Part shown: positions 33,098-44,519 of the stretch, in pieces
How the letters are laid out: each line of letters starts with the position of its first letter
Position numbering within the stretch: the first letter of the stretch is position 1
Assembly (NCBI GenBank): GCA_030674185.1
Contig: JAPXFY010000026.1
Location: 47,553,362 to 47,617,361, forward strand
Direction: 5' to 3'
Length of the DNA stretch: 64,000 bases
Origin: Monoplex corrugatus
Taxonomy: Eukaryota; Mollusca; Gastropoda; Littorinimorpha; Ranellidae
Program-made: the position numbers and the translations under genes
The notes under the pieces: generated by a model
Databases searched by the model: none
Told to the model about the DNA's origin: nothing
The model's input: the letters and a program-made list of their open reading frames with translations, nothing else

Positions 33098-34457
33098 TCC
33101 CCCTGTGGGGATGCTGGGGGCTCTTCAGTATAGATAGTATCCCACTTTCTGGACATTCTGTGCTAGAAATTTTCTTTTTCAGTCACTCTCTTTGTTTGGT
33201 TGTTCCTTTGCTTTCTTTCATTTCCTCCTATCATTTTCTGCCTTGCTGGTCCATTTGCCTGTATGTGTTTGATAGTCTTACATATTTCCTCTTAGAACTG
33301 ATAATTGGGTAAATGTATTAATTGCATTTTTGGCTCTATGAAAATATGACATTCAGAAGTAATTTCAGGTAATTTAGGCCTAATTTTGTATTTGTTTTAG
33401 TGTCCTTAGTTGTGTTTGTATTTGTTTTAGTGTCCTTAGTTGTGTTTGTATTGTTTTAGTGTCCTTAGTTGTGTTATATTTGTTTAGTGTCTTAGTTGTG
33501 TTTATTTGTTTTAGTGTCCTTAGTTGTGTTTGTATTGTTTAGTGTCTTAGTTTGTTGTACTTGTTTTAGTTGTCCTTAGTTTGTTTGTATTTGTTTTAGT
33601 GTCCTTAGTTGTGTTTGTATTTGTTTTAGTGTCCTTAGTTGGTTTGTATTTGTTTAGTGTCTTAGTTGTTTGTATTTGTTTTAGTGTCCTTAGTTGTGTT
33701 TATATTTGTTTTAGTGTCCTTAGTTGTGTTTGTATTTGTTTTAGTGTCCTTAGTTGTGTTTTATTTGTTTTAGTGTCCTTAGTTGTGTTTGTATTTGTTT
33801 TAGTGTCCTTAGTTGTGTTTGTATTTGTTTTAGTGTCCTTAGTTGTGTTTGTATTTGTTTTAGTGTCCTTAGTTGTGTTTGTATTTGTTTTAGTGTCCTT
33901 AGTTGTGTTTGTATTTGTTTTAGTGTCCTTAGTTGTGTTTGTATTTGTTTTAGTGTCCTTATTGTGTTTGTATTTGTTTTAGTGTCCTTAGTTGTGTTTG
34001 TATTGTTTAGTGTCCTTAGTTGTGTTTGTATTTGTTTTAGTGTCCTTAGTTGTTTGTAGTTTTAGTGTTTGTGTTTTGTGTTTTAGTGTCCTTAGTTGTG
34101 TTTGTATTTGTTTTAGTGTCCTTAGTTGTGTTTGTATTTGTTTTAGTGTCCTTAGTTGTGTTTGTATTTGTTTTAGTGTCCTTAGTGGTTGTATGTTTTA
34201 GGTCTTAGTGTGTTTGTATTTGTTTTTAGGTTTGATTTTTTAAGCCTTCTGTGTGATAAATTGGATGGAGAGGTCAGTGCCAGGGACATCTCCTTAGATT
34301 ATGTGCAGGAATGCATTGATATGTGTACTTAAGTTTCTTTTCCTTATTTTTTTCCTGTTGAAGTATTGTGTATGTTTTGAAGCAGTTATAGCCTGGTATG
34401 GCTTTATGCAGTCGGTTGAGCTTTAAACAAAAATAACAATAACAATAACAATTACAA
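33098..34457 (+). mobile_element. Retroposon family B (copy B3), enlarged by an internal VNTR
   Basis: The left part 33,098-33,390 and right part 34,225-34,457 match B2 in order ('ccccctgtggggatgctggg', 'ggtccatttgcctgtatgtg', 'gcattgatatgtgtacttaa', 'atggctttatgcagtcggtt'). Between them the element's own 'tttagtgtccttag' segment is amplified. The tail is (AAC)n-like and abuts the head of SINE A5. Confidence 0.88.
33390..34210 (+). repeat. 30/31-bp minisatellite inside retroposon B3, about 25 copies
   Basis: Unit 'gtgtttgtatttgttttagt' + 'gtccttagtt'. The single-copy counterpart in B1 (about 7,856-7,890) and B2 (about 15,882-15,912) is 'tgttttgatgtccttaggta'-like. Irregular units nearly always differ by loss of one base in a T, C or G run (e.g. 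'tgtttagtgtcttag'). The Val/Cys/Phe-rich open frames are artefacts. Confidence 0.93.
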
Positions 34458-34790
34458 AAAAGGTTTTGGGTTCAAATCCCATCCAGTCATGTCAAACTCA
34501 CTGGGGGATTTTTTGGCCCAACCGGCTCCTACCCAGAGCTGAGCATGCTGCAGTCTCATTGGGAAGACTGGGACAAGAGAGTTGAGTCTTGTATGCTTAA
34601 TGGACGGTCACTGAGGATTTTCTCAAATGCCTTGACCAACACCACATGTGTTCGTATCTCTCAGGCCTGGTTGATGCCAGGATATATTATGAAAATAGGT
34701 GCAGAATGCAGTCCTCTCATGCAGTCTCAGTTCAGAACTCTGTAGCGTCATGATTATGATCTTCATCATGCATCGTCATAGCATTGTGGA
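34458..34790 (+). mobile_element. SINE family A (copy A5), head truncated
   Basis: Starts in the B-box region 'gggttcaaatcccatccagt', then 'cggctcctacccagagctga', 'ggactgggacaagagagtt'-type body and 'cttgaccaacaccacatgtg'. The upstream half of the tRNA head is missing where B3 ends. Confidence 0.8.
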
Positions 34791-35035
34791 CAAAATGCCT
34801 TAGATTCTGTGGCCACTGAAGTAGCAAGAGAAAATGGCAAAGCTAAAGAATTGATAAAAGAAAATTGAAAAAAAAAAGGTTATCTTGTTTCAAATTTACA
34901 AGAAACATTTACACAAACCAGGTTTGAATCCATGCAGTCAAGATTGTAAGGAGGGGGGGGGGGGGGGGGGGATGAAAAAAAGTTTGTCTTCTTTCAAATT
35001 AAAAAAACATCTATCTGTCTTAAAAAACATTTATA
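34791..35035. other. Short spacer with a G homopolymer
   Basis: A G run at 34,953-34,971; otherwise A-rich, no feature. Confidence 0.5.
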
Positions 35036-35073
<38 letters not shown>

Positions 35074-35093
35074 GTCTGTCTGTCTGTCTTCTG

Positions 35094-35126
<33 letters not shown>

Positions 35127-35202
35127 TTGTCTGTCTGTCTATCTGTCTATGTACCATTTAAGTCAGATTTGATCTGTCTATCCATTTATCCATTTATCCA
35201 TC

Positions 35203-35260
<58 letters not shown>

Positions 35261-35262
35261 TT
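35036..35262 (+). repeat. (ATCT)n / (GTCT)n tetranucleotide repeats
   Basis: ATCT tracts at 35,036-35,071, 35,094-35,126 and 35,205-35,262 with GTCT blocks and a repeated 'atttaagtcagatt' flank (35,155; 35,259), again showing duplication beyond slippage. Confidence 0.92.
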
Positions 35263-35880
35263 AAGTCAGATTCGTGTCCACCAGTCAGATTGTAAGGCAG
35301 GAACGTTTCCCCTCTAGTCTATGCCATTAAGGCTGAAGCGTTGTGAAGGGCCGTGAAAGGCCATAAAGGTCAAGTGATCCAAAAATCGAACCCCCTGTTC
35401 CAACACCCGCATGTATTCCTTTACCAGTAGTAACGTATTACCTATACGTTACGCAGGCCTGGTCTTTGGCTTTAAGCCAATCATTTTAGTGTCACTAATT
35501 CCTCTTGGTGGTTGGTATATAGGTGTGTGTCAGAATGAAGCTATCAGCCCTAGTGGTGCTGTATGGTCAACAAATATTTGGTTTAGCCGGCGAGGCATGC
35601 GAGATATAGAGCTTTGCATTAGTTCAGAGCGGAGCTGGTCGCATTGTGTAGATCGAATTTGCTGTGTGCTTTTCACGCTGGTGAACGGTTCATTTGGATT
35701 GTTGTTGTTGTGCTTGCCAGGGTGAAAGTGATAAGATATTATATACGTGGGACTTAAGAATTTGTGATCCATTTGGAATGTGTGTATGTGCATTGATAGG
35801 TTCTGTGGTGTTGCATGGTGCAGAGGACTGGGTGAGCAGAGGCATCTTTATTGAAAAAAATTGTATGTTTAGTTTCATAT
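35263..35880. other. Moderately CpG-containing unique sequence
   Basis: About 600 bp richer in CpG than its neighbours (for example around 35,400-35,460 and 35,585-35,660) with an open frame 35,411-35,725. The frame has no recognisable domain and no convincing splice sites. It could hold a 5' UTR exon of the AKNA-like gene; I cannot support more. Confidence 0.3.
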
Positions 35881-35884
35881 TGTT

Positions 35885-36500
35885 TGTCAGTTTGCTTGTT
35901 TGTCTGTGTGTTTGTCATTGTCTGTTTGACTGTCTATCTATCTATCTGCCTAAATATCCATCCATCTGTCTATCTATATCTATTCTGTCTATGCATACCT
36001 GCCTATCCTTTTGCCTGTCTGTCTGTGTGTCTATCTCTCTATGTGTCTATCTGTCTCTCATTATGTGTCTATCAGTATCACTGTCTTTCTGCCTGTCTGC
36101 CCATCAGTCTGTCTGTCTGTCTGTCTTCTCTTCTCTCACTTCAGTCTATCTATCTCTCAGTCTCTCTCTTTTCTTTTATTGTCTGCTGGTCCATCTTTTG
36201 GTCTATATCTTGTGTCTGTCTAGCTATTTCTCTATCTGCCTGTCTATCAGTCTGTCTCTGTATGTATCTCTCCGTCTCCATCTCTCTATCTATCTGTTGT
36301 TTGTCAGTCAGTCTCTGTGTCTGTCTCTCTGTCTTTTGTTTTCTCCCAGGCTCTCAGTGTCTCTCTCCCAGTTTCTCTCTCTTCCTATCTCTTGTCTGTC
36401 TCTTCATCTATCTATCTCAGTATCCATCTAGCTCTTTAATGTCTTTCTCTAGTTGTCTGTCTCTGTTTCTGTTTGTTTATCTCTGTCTATTTGTCTGTCA
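35885..36500 (+). repeat. Imperfect TCTG/TCTA tetranucleotide-rich region
   Basis: 600 bp of degenerate ctgtctgtct/ctatctat, open in all forward frames as Leu/Ser/Cys-rich translations that are not proteins. Confidence 0.9.
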
Positions 36501-36555
36501 GTTCTGTCCATATCATAAGAGTATCGTCTGCCTTTAGGGTTTTGTTTTTGTATTG

Positions 36556-36633
36556 ACTGTGTGTGTGTGTGTGTGGTGTTTTGTGTGTTTGAGCATGTGT
36601 GCATGTGCACACATACACACACACAGTGTGGTG

Positions 36634-36673
<40 letters not shown>

Positions 36674-36680
36674 TGTGCGC
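36556..36680. repeat. (TG)n with a (CA)n block: short inverted dinucleotide repeat
   Basis: TG tract, 'catgtgtgcatgtgcacaca', CA block, then TG again to 36,676. It can fold on itself. Confidence 0.85.
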
Positions 36681-37024
36681 ATGCGCACACTTATGTACAT
36701 GTACATGGGCATTGTGTAAACAAACTCATGAAATATGTAGTATTTTTAAATCATGAATTGTAAAATTGAATTTGCGTGTTATTGTCAGGCCTGTGATATG
36801 AACATTTTTCATTGTTCCATTGTTGTTGATTTTTCCTGTCTGGTTTCCAAAAACCCACATAAAATGTGGAGAAATCCATTGACGTATTCATGTTTTAAGC
36901 ATATAATATTCATGTGTTTTACAGAAAGAAAACTGACAGCAGATTCAGAGTTGGACCTTCTCTGTTGAACAAGAATGATGGAGTGGACACAAAACACCTT
37001 GCCTCTTTTGAGGTGTAGATAACA

Positions 37025-37063
37025 CACGTATACACACACACACAGGTACACACACACACACAG

Positions 37064-37111
<48 letters not shown>

Positions 37112-37122
37112 CACAAACACAA

Positions 37123-37155
<33 letters not shown>

Positions 37156-37165
37156 AAACACAACA

Positions 37166-37200
<35 letters not shown>

Positions 37201-37212
37201 ACACACACACAC
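37025..37212. repeat. (CA)n microsatellite directly upstream of the AKNA start exon
   Basis: CA tracts with ACACAGGT and ACACAAACA interruptions, ending about 55 bp before the proposed start codon. Confidence 0.9.
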
Positions 37213-37266
37213 TCATCCAACTGGAATTTGTGAGATTCTTGGAGTGCCATACCTGAACATGTTGCC

Positions 37267-37336
37267 ATGGCACTGACAGGCATCAGCAGTGACTTTGATC
37301 TGGATGACCATGGAATTCTTCGTGATTCCTTTGTCT
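37267..37336 (+). CDS. AKNA: AKNA-like protein, probable first coding exon
   Basis: ATG in a strong Kozak context (GCCATGG) with an in-frame TGA 36 bp upstream (37,231). It encodes MALTGISSDFDLDDHGILRD then SFV, and ends at a perfect donor GTAAGT (37,337) in phase 1. The next exon supplies the two bases needed, so the reading frame is continuous. The FDLDDHGILRD segment is echoed by FHVDDDGILHD at the start of the next exon, which supports membership of the same gene. Whether a non-coding exon precedes it is unknown. Confidence 0.7.
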
Positions 37337-37379
37337 GTAAGTATTGATTATATATTTATTTATTTACTTACTTATTTAC

Positions 37380-37690
37380 TTACATATCTATCTGTCTGCC
37401 TATCTTCTACCTACTGTCTGTCTATCTATCTATCTATATCTATATATCTTTATCTATATCTAAATCTATATCTGTCTATGTATCTATGTATGTATGTATC
37501 TGTGTATCTACTATCTGTCTGTCTATCTCTCTATCTATATGTCTGTTCTCTGTCTGTCTGTCTATCTATATCTGTATATCTTTATCTTTAACTAAATCAT
37601 ATCAAAATCTAAATCTATCTATCTATCTATCTATCTATCATCTATCTATCTATCTCTCTCTCATCTATCTATCTCTATCTATCTATCTAT

Positions 37691-37746
<56 letters not shown>

Positions 37747-37830
37747 GTGTTGTGTGTATATATGTATACATATGTATGTGTGTGTATATGTGTATATATA
37801 CATATGTATGTGTACAGATAGATAATAGAC

Positions 37831-37861
<31 letters not shown>

Positions 37862-37865
37862 TGAC
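37380..37865 (+). repeat. Tetranucleotide (TCTA/TATC)n, (TA/TG) and (GACA)n repeats
   Basis: Begins 45 bp after the AKNA donor: TTAC, TCTG, then ATCT runs (37,615-37,745), a TATGTG patch, and nine GACA units (37,831-37,866). Confidence 0.92.
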
Positions 37866-38009
37866 ATGTTTATTTATTTAATTCTATTTATCTGTTCATT
37901 TATGATTTTTTTTTGTAGCCCTATCTTTTTCACTGCTCCGATGTCACTATCCCCACACTGCTCATTTTGACTCTCCAGTGTACCCCCAAGTCCACCAAAA
38001 CTGAGGTCA

Positions 38010-38770
38010 GGGCATGAAGGACCACAGAATCTGGGACAAATTTTTCATAATTCTATGATGGGAGTAGGGGTGATGGTAATGATGCTGTGCAGATCCATTT
38101 CAGAGTAACACTGTGCATGTGACAGGGATCTCCCATGTGGATGCCAGGGGCTCTTTCAGTATAAATACATGTAGTATCCCCACCTGCTGGAAATTCTGTG
38201 CTAGATATTTCCTCTTTTCTGTCACTTCCTGTTTCTGCCTTGTTTCTTTGCTTTCTGTAAATTTCTTCCTATCCTTTTCTGCCTTGCTGGTCCATTCACC
38301 TGTGTGTTTGATAAAGTCTTATGTATTTTCTCTTAGGTTTGATAATTGGGTACATGTATAAAGTGCAGTTTTGGCTGTAGAGAAATGGGATATGTGGAAG
38401 CAATTTTAGGTAATTTAGGCCCATCTTAATTAATATATGCTTCAGTGTCCTTAGTTATGTTTAAATTTGTATTTAGGTATGTTTTTTTAATTCCCTGTGT
38501 GATAAATTGGACAGAGTAGTCAACGCCAGGGGCATCTCCTTAGATTATGTGCGCAGATGCTTTGATATGTGTGCTTAATTTTCTTTTCCTTTTTTTCCTG
38601 TCAAAGTATTGTGTGTGTACTGAAATGGTTATCACCCTGATATGGCTCTATGCAGTCGGCTGGACTTTAAACAAAAATACCAATAACAATAACATTAACA
38701 ATGTGGCAAGGCTGTACTCTACGCTTACTTTCATAATACATTCAGGTATCAACATCCCATTGTTTGGGAT
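38010..38770 (-). mobile_element. SINE family A (copy A6), interrupted by retroposon B4
   Basis: Left part 38,010-38,127 ('gggcatgaaggaccacagaa', 'gatccatttcagagtaacac') and right part 38,699-38,765 ('caaggctgtactctacgctt') are adjacent segments of SINE A. Confidence 0.65.
38128..38698 (+). mobile_element. Retroposon family B (copy B4), inserted in SINE A6
   Basis: From 'tctcccatgtggatgccagg' to 'taaacaaaaataccaataac' and 'aataacatta'. The flanking 'atgtgacaggg' (38,117-38,127) and 'atgtggcaagg' (38,700-38,710) look like a diverged target-site duplication. Matches B2 throughout. Confidence 0.8.
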
Positions 38771-38989
38771 CTGTATATGTGCAGTTTTTGTTTTGTATTC
38801 CCTTCTGCCTGAACAGAGTAAATCCATTTTATCACCTGGAAGATTATATGTGGAAGGCAAATTATGTGGTTATAGATTTATAACAACAATTTGGGAAAAA
38901 CAAACACCATGACACTTTCCCATTACTGACATGAGCAAACAGACACATGAACAAGTGAACAAATGAACCAAAATAAAGGAATAAATTAA

Positions 38990-39490
38990 ATAAACAGACT
39001 TACAAACAAACAAACATGCAATCAGATAAATGAACAATCTAATGCAGAAACAAACAAGCAAGCATGCAAATAAAAAAGAAACAGAAGACAGACAGACAGA
39101 CAGACAGACGGACAGGACAGACAGACAGACAGACAGAGACAGACAGAGAGAGAAATGAACAAACATACATAACCAGATATAAAAATAATTCAAACAAACA
39201 AACAAACAAGACCAACAAATAAGTAAATGAGCAAATAAACACGTAAAAACAAACAAATGAATAATGTAGAAAGAAATAAGTGAAAAGGTGAGTGAACAAA
39301 CAAATGAAGAAATAAACAAACAAACAAAAAGAAAGCTTCAAACAAAGAGAAACTAACAAACAAATAAACAAACAGTGGGTAAACAAACAAACAAGTGAAT
39401 AGGTGAACAAATAGATAGAAGCAAAAAAAGAAGCAAGCAGATAAATAGACAAACAGCAACAGAAATGAAGTAAAACAAACAAAAAGGGAA
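38990..39490. repeat. Degenerate (AAAC)n with a (GACA)n core
   Basis: Imperfect 'caaacaaacaaa' over 500 bp, with GACA units at 39,085-39,160. Minus-strand frames are Phe/Leu/Val-rich repeat artefacts. Confidence 0.88.
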
Positions 39491-39602
39491 CAACTAAACA
39501 AAGCAATAATTATCCTAATTGCAAATGCATTTAGAACATAGACATGCTGTCACATACAAATCAGACATTATCCTAATTACTTGAATACAAGTAGAATGTA
39601 GT

Positions 39603-40850
39603 TATACCCATCATCATCAGGTGCCGTGCCGCATGGCGTTGGCGACCATGGACTTCCATCCATCTCTATCTCTCGTTGCCCCTAGCATAGTAGCATCTCC
39701 CCCACCCTCCTCGTCCCCAGCCACTCTGCAAGTCCGTCCAGCATTCTCTGCCTGGTGCTCTCTTTCCCTCCAGCTTTCCCATTGTGACCAGGTGCTCCAA
39801 TCCCCCTTCCTCATAAAATGGCCTATAAATGTTGTCTGTCTTTTCCTAATCTTCCTTATGAGTGACCTACTTGTGTCTGCCTCCATCAAGACTGTCTCGT
39901 TTGTTTTCTTTGCTGTCCATGGAACTCTCAACATTCTTCTTAGAAACCACATCTTGGCTGCCTCAATCTTGCTCTGGCTTTGCTTGCTGACTGTCCACGC
40001 CTCGCATCCATACAACAGTATTGGTTCTGTATAACATTCAAGGACTCTCTTTCTGATGTTAATTGATAGGCATTTGTTGGTAAGAATGCTTGTCATTTTT
40101 TTGAATGCTGTTTTGGCTTGGCCGATTCTGCCGGCTATTTCCGATGTGCATATGCCATCTGATGAAATGACTGTTCCCAGGTATTTGAACTTATTAACCT
40201 GTGTCAAGGTTGTGCCATTTGCTGTTATTTTGCATGAGGGGATTTCATGTTTTTTACTGATCACCATGACTTCAGTCTTCCTGCTGTTTAGTTCCAACCC
40301 CTTACCTTTGCTTTCTATTTCTAGTATATTCACAATGTTTTGTAGACCTGTCCCTTTCATTTTCTGCAATTAGCATGGTGTCATCTGAGTGTCGAATGTT
40401 GTTTATCATTTTTTTCTCCAACCTTTAATCCAGGGTCTTCTTCTAGGTTTCTCATGGTGTTGGTGACAAAACACAACCCTGTCTGACTCCTCTTTTGATG
40501 TTTTGGAAAGAGCTTATATTATTTTCTATTCTCATTGCAGCTGTTTGTTCCCAGTACATATTCCTGATTATTCGTAGATTTTTTCCATCAACATTGAGTC
40601 TCTCCAGTTGGTTGATCAATTCTTCATGTCGTACCGATCAAAAGCCTTGGTATAGTCAAAAAAGCATAAATACAAAACCTTATTCATCTCATTTGACCTC
40701 TCTATGATAGTCCTTGGGATGTATATGGCATTAATAGTTCCCTTCCCTTCCACAAATCCACACTGTTCTGTAGTTATACTATTAAATTTTTATGCTGCAT
40801 CTGATGACTTTAAAATATGAACAAATGTAGGGGGAAATAGAATGTCATCT
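39603..40850 (-). mobile_element. RTE-like LINE (copy R2), 5'-truncated, antisense in the AKNA intron
   Basis: On the minus strand, in order: YTKAFDRYD (motif A, about 40,650), KRGVRQGCVLSP (motif B, about 40,480), HSDDTMLIAENE (degenerate YADD motif C, about 40,395), then an open segment to the stop at 39,617 with KFKYLGTVISSDG, LLYGCEAWTVSKQSQSKIEA and MLRVPWTAKKTNETVL, ending MVANAMRHGT. A CATCATCAT tail, (ATG)n on the coding strand, lies at 39,609-39,619. YADD has become HSDD and there are frame jumps, so it is dead. It ends about 90 bp before the AKNA exon at 40,937. Confidence 0.88.
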
Positions 40851-40936
40851 GTATGTCTTTGTGTTAGTATGGATCATGTAATCCTTGGAGAAACATCTTT
40901 ACATCTTCTCCAATTCTTTTCGATTTTTGTCATCAG

Positions 40937-42613
40937 CGGAATTCCATGTGGATGATGATGGGATCCTTCATGATGACCTCGACCTGTTCAAGCATGCAAT
41001 CAACACGGCTGGCCATGGCACCGACTCTGGTATTGGTGGAGACAAGCGATCCAGCACATCCACCCTGCAACACTTGCATGCCAGTTTTGACGAGGACGTG
41101 GCCCCCATTGCCGATGAAAGCATCAACATCAGCGACTTTGAAGCCTCCAGGGATGACCTTGACAGCTTTGAAGGTGACCTGCCAGGAGGCAGAAGGTCAA
41201 GGTCGTCCCAGAGATACAGAGGTGCCAAGGAGCTGGAAACTCCGGGAAGTACACTGGAACGGCCGATGGAGTACAAGCCAGCCATGTCCAAGACTCCCGG
41301 GAAGAGAGGGGGAAGGTCCGCTCCCAGGGAGGACCAGGATCTATTCACGGAGGATTACTACCAACAGCTGCGGGAACTGGGAGTATTAGTGGATGGAGCA
41401 GATTTCTCCAGAGATGAGTCGCAGACTGAGTTTGAAGCTTTGGAGACTCATCTGTCACGTGAACACATCGACTATGATGACGACAATCGTGACTTGATCC
41501 ATGAGTACCTCCAGGACCAGTATGAGCGAGAACAAGCGGAAGAGGATGGAGAAGAGATGGAGGAAAAAGTTGGAAGAAATCAGTTGCATATTGGTGCCAG
41601 CTCTCGAGCAAACTCAGCACCGACGATCAGTGAACATTCCTTTCCGGAAATTTCTCCGGAAGATGCGGAGATGATGTACCAAGATTCTCAGCGGACTGGA
41701 GAGGATGAGGAGATTTATCTGATCAATCATCAAATGGTGCCTGGTTCATCAGGAGCCCACACCCAAGAACATCCAACAGAACCCAACAATCAAGCAGACA
41801 GTCATTCTCATGCACCTCGAGGAGCTGACAGGCGATGGCACCACTCCCGCTCCAGACGAAGCCCTTCACCAGGCCAGGGTGAAGGTCAAGGTCACCCAAG
41901 GTCAAGGTCAGAGACAAACACGCCTCGTAAGAATCGTCCGGACTCCGCGGCCAGTCATGTGTCATTTGCCTCAGATGTCCCTCAGCCTCATTCGGGAGGA
42001 TCAGATCCAGGAAAAGCTTTGGCGAAAGCGCGCTCCCAGGAGAGTTTCTTTGAGCAGGACAAGCAGCAGGACAGGAGTACGGAGAAGGTTCCAAAACGTA
42101 TGCTGCCGACCCCCAGCGTTCCTGACATCAGCCAGTCATTCCGTGTAAAGAGCAAGAGCAAAAGTTCCAGCAACGTTGCTGGAAAGGCCACCCCTGTGAA
42201 ACCCACCCACACTTCCATGTCGGAGTTAAGTCGCATCCCCATGGACCAGAACAGCAGCAACGCCTCAGAGGGCATGCATCCATCGGGAAAAGCTCCTTCC
42301 GATAGATCTGAAGGGGAGCTGACCACACAGTTGAAAGATGAGTCTTCTAAACGACAGCAGGCGACAGAATTGGTACAGCAGTTGCAGAAAGAGTATGACT
42401 CCTTACTGTCTAAATACGCCTTGGCGGAGCTGACTATTGACCAGATGAGACTGGGAGCTCGCGTTGCACTGCATGTTGATTCGCCGACGCCTGTATCGGT
42501 ACAGCAGAATGGGGGGCCTCCTGGTGGTGGTGGTGGTCCTCGTAAGATGCATGTTATGCAGTTACCTACCCCTTCCGCTCAACGCGCTGTTGTTGGGCAG
42601 TTTGGTGGCAAAG
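40937..42613 (+). CDS. AKNA: AKNA-like protein, large exon with the AKNA signature
   Basis: Acceptor 'gtcatcag', 1,677 nt, phase 1 at entry and exit; donor GTGAGC at 42,614. It begins EFHVDDDGILHDDLDLF; acidic and low-complexity regions follow (EQAEEDGEEMEEKV; SHAPRGADRRWHHSRSRRSP). The C-terminal part has a coiled coil (about 42,320-42,440) and then LLSKYALAELTIDQMRLGAR, the diagnostic AKNA motif (LL-KYAEAE-TIDQLRLGA), and a Pro/Gly-rich end. AKNA was first described as an AT-hook transcription factor and is now known as a centrosomal subdistal-appendage protein that organises microtubules. I see no AT-hook RGRP core in these exons, consistent with the centrosomal role being the ancestral one (inference). 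Confidence 0.9.
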
Positions 42614-42654
42614 GTGAGCTTTGTGTGGGTATGTGTGTGTTTGTATGTGCATTT

Positions 42655-42713
42655 TCAGGCATGTGTGTGTGTTTGTGTGTGTGTGTGTGCATGTTGATGC
42701 ATTTGCTTGTAAG

Positions 42714-42780
<67 letters not shown>

Positions 42781-42799
42781 TGTGTGTGTGTGTGTGTAG
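42655..42799 (+). repeat. (TG)n microsatellite just after the AKNA donor
   Basis: TG-rich from 42,655 and nearly pure at 42,717-42,797. The open frame of the exon runs into it, which is why that frame appears longer than the exon. Confidence 0.93.
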
Positions 42800-43756
42800 A
42801 TACATTTGATTCTTACTACTTCAGTAGTTTATCCATTGGTTAGTTTCATGATACAAAAACGCGAATATATGATTTAAGTATTTACTTTGGAGTTGTTGCA
42901 GAAATTTGATGTTTTCCATTTTTCAAAGACAGTTCATAAACTGACTAATGTTCCATTACCATCAATCCAACCTCTTCAGATTTCATTCACTCTGTTTGTT
43001 GGAGAAACACAAGAACAGCAGCAGCAACAGCAGCTACAACAACAATGACAACAGCTTCAGCAACAGCAACAGCAGCAAATAAATAAAAAGCCAGTACCAG
43101 TGTGAGGCTTCGGGCTGTGATTACAGACATATTTTCAGTTTTCTTATTTGAAATTTGAATTATCTATAAAAAAACAAAACAACTGCTACTAATAATGTAT
43201 TTGAGTTACTTGTGAAAAAAATCTACTACTAGTAATATATTTGAATTACTTATGAAAAAACTGCTACTACAGTACTAGTAATATATTTGAATTACTTATG
43301 AAAAAACTAGCTACTAACAGTACAATTAGTATATATATTTGAATTACATATGAAAAAAAAAACTGCTGGTAATATAGTTGAATTACTTAACAAAAAACAA
43401 CAACTACTAGTATATCTGTGACCCTGTCAGAGTACATTATATTGTTTCGCAAAGTTTCAAATATCACACTACTCCACTGTGGAGCTGCCTAGGTGCTGTT
43501 AAGACCAACAGCAGTTCACCTTGCCGTGTAACTATAAGGCATTTTCACCTGTCTCTTTGAAGACTTGCATAAGGACAGGGGCAGTAACTGAGTAAGTAGC
43601 TACAGTTGATAAGTGGATTATTGGATTAGCAGAGCGAAGAGTGGGGCTTTTTAGTTTTTACGTTGAACTCATCCTTCTGTGACTGAATGTAGAGGCACTT
43701 GGCCAAGTACATTGCCATTCCAGGGGTGGGTGGTGGTGGTGGTGGTGGTGGGGTTG
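42800..43756. other. AKNA intron; CAG/CAA-rich block and a four-copy local repeat
   Basis: 43,012-43,085 is cag/caa/aac trinucleotide-rich. At 43,160-43,400 'gaattactta-tgaaaaaact' + 'gctactagtaatatattt' recurs about five times with variation. No exon seen. Confidence 0.6.
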
Positions 43757-44100
43757 TTTGACTGGTGTGGTAGTCAAGTGGGTAAATATTGGACTTCCAG
43801 TTGGAAGGGCTTGGGTTCAATCCCCCTAAACATCCCTACTGGTGGATAAAGGGTGGAGATATTTCCTACCTCCCCAAGGGCTTGGGTTCAATCCCCTAAA
43901 CACCTACTTAAAGGGTGGAGATATTTCCTATCTCCCAGGTCAACATGTGTACAGATATACAGTGCCTGAACCCACTCTGTGTGTATACGCATGCAGAATA
44001 TTAATTATGTATGTTAAAATTTCCTCCAAGTTATGTCGGTTGCTGGCTTATGGAAACACGAAAAACACCCAGCATGCATGCAACGGAAAATTGAAAAAAA
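43757..44100 (+). mobile_element. tRNA-derived SINE, family D (copy D2)
   Basis: The head 'ggtgtggtagtcaagtgggt' (A box) and 'gggcttgggttcaatccccc' (B box GGTTCAATCCC) are clear. A 60-bp part with the B box and 'aaagggtggagatatttcct' is present twice (43,805 and 43,877). The body matches 31,221 and 59,030. Confidence 0.85.
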
Positions 44101-44158
44101 AAAAATTGCTGTTACAGTGTTAGCTGATAACTTCTACTGTTGGAGAAAGAAGTGCAAT

Positions 44159-44222
44159 TATCATTATTATTATTATCATTAAGAAGTATAATTTATCATT
44201 ATCATTATCATTATTATCAGTA
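44159..44222 (+). repeat. (ATT/ATC)n short repeat
   Basis: 'tatcattattattattatca' and similar trinucleotides. Confidence 0.8.
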
Positions 44223-44519
44223 TCCATCTTTAACATCAAAGTTACTATTGTGAAGTGATTGTTTCATTTTATTTCATTTCTGTCCTGGCTTCCTATTGTT
44301 TGGCATTATTCCTGCTTCTTATTTTGCTGTCGAACACTCTCCTTGAAGCTGAGTTCATTCCAGTGAAGTCCTGTTGCCAGAACTATAAAATTGAGGTACT
44401 TTAAGGTCATTTACCAAAGGAGGTTCTGCATGTTTCCTGTTCACTTTAGTGGAATTTGATAGCGCCTGTTTTAGTCAGACAGGCTGAGGACCGACCATAT
44501 GTTGTTGATTTGTTTTATA

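Noticed and set aside
35411..35725. 104-codon open frame in CpG-richer sequence
   Set aside because: No family resemblance and no convincing start or donor. Kept only as a note on the stretch.
35851..36537. 228-codon Cys/Leu/Ser-rich membrane-like frame
   Set aside because: Translation of degenerate TCTG/TCTA tetranucleotides; all three forward frames are similarly open.
38870..39506. Hydrophobic minus-strand frames resembling membrane proteins
   Set aside because: Translation of (TTTG)n-type repeats (CAAA on +); composition alone explains them.
40885..40936. Use of the open frame before 40,937 as an AKNA start (MEKHLYIFSNSFRFLSS)
   Set aside because: This stretch is a pyrimidine-rich intron end with an acceptor at 40,936, and the start exon at 37,267 joins in phase.
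42614..42843. Extension of the AKNA large exon into the following Cys/Val-rich sequence
   Set aside because: A good donor (GTGAGC) ends the exon at 42,613 and the extension is a (TG)n translation.
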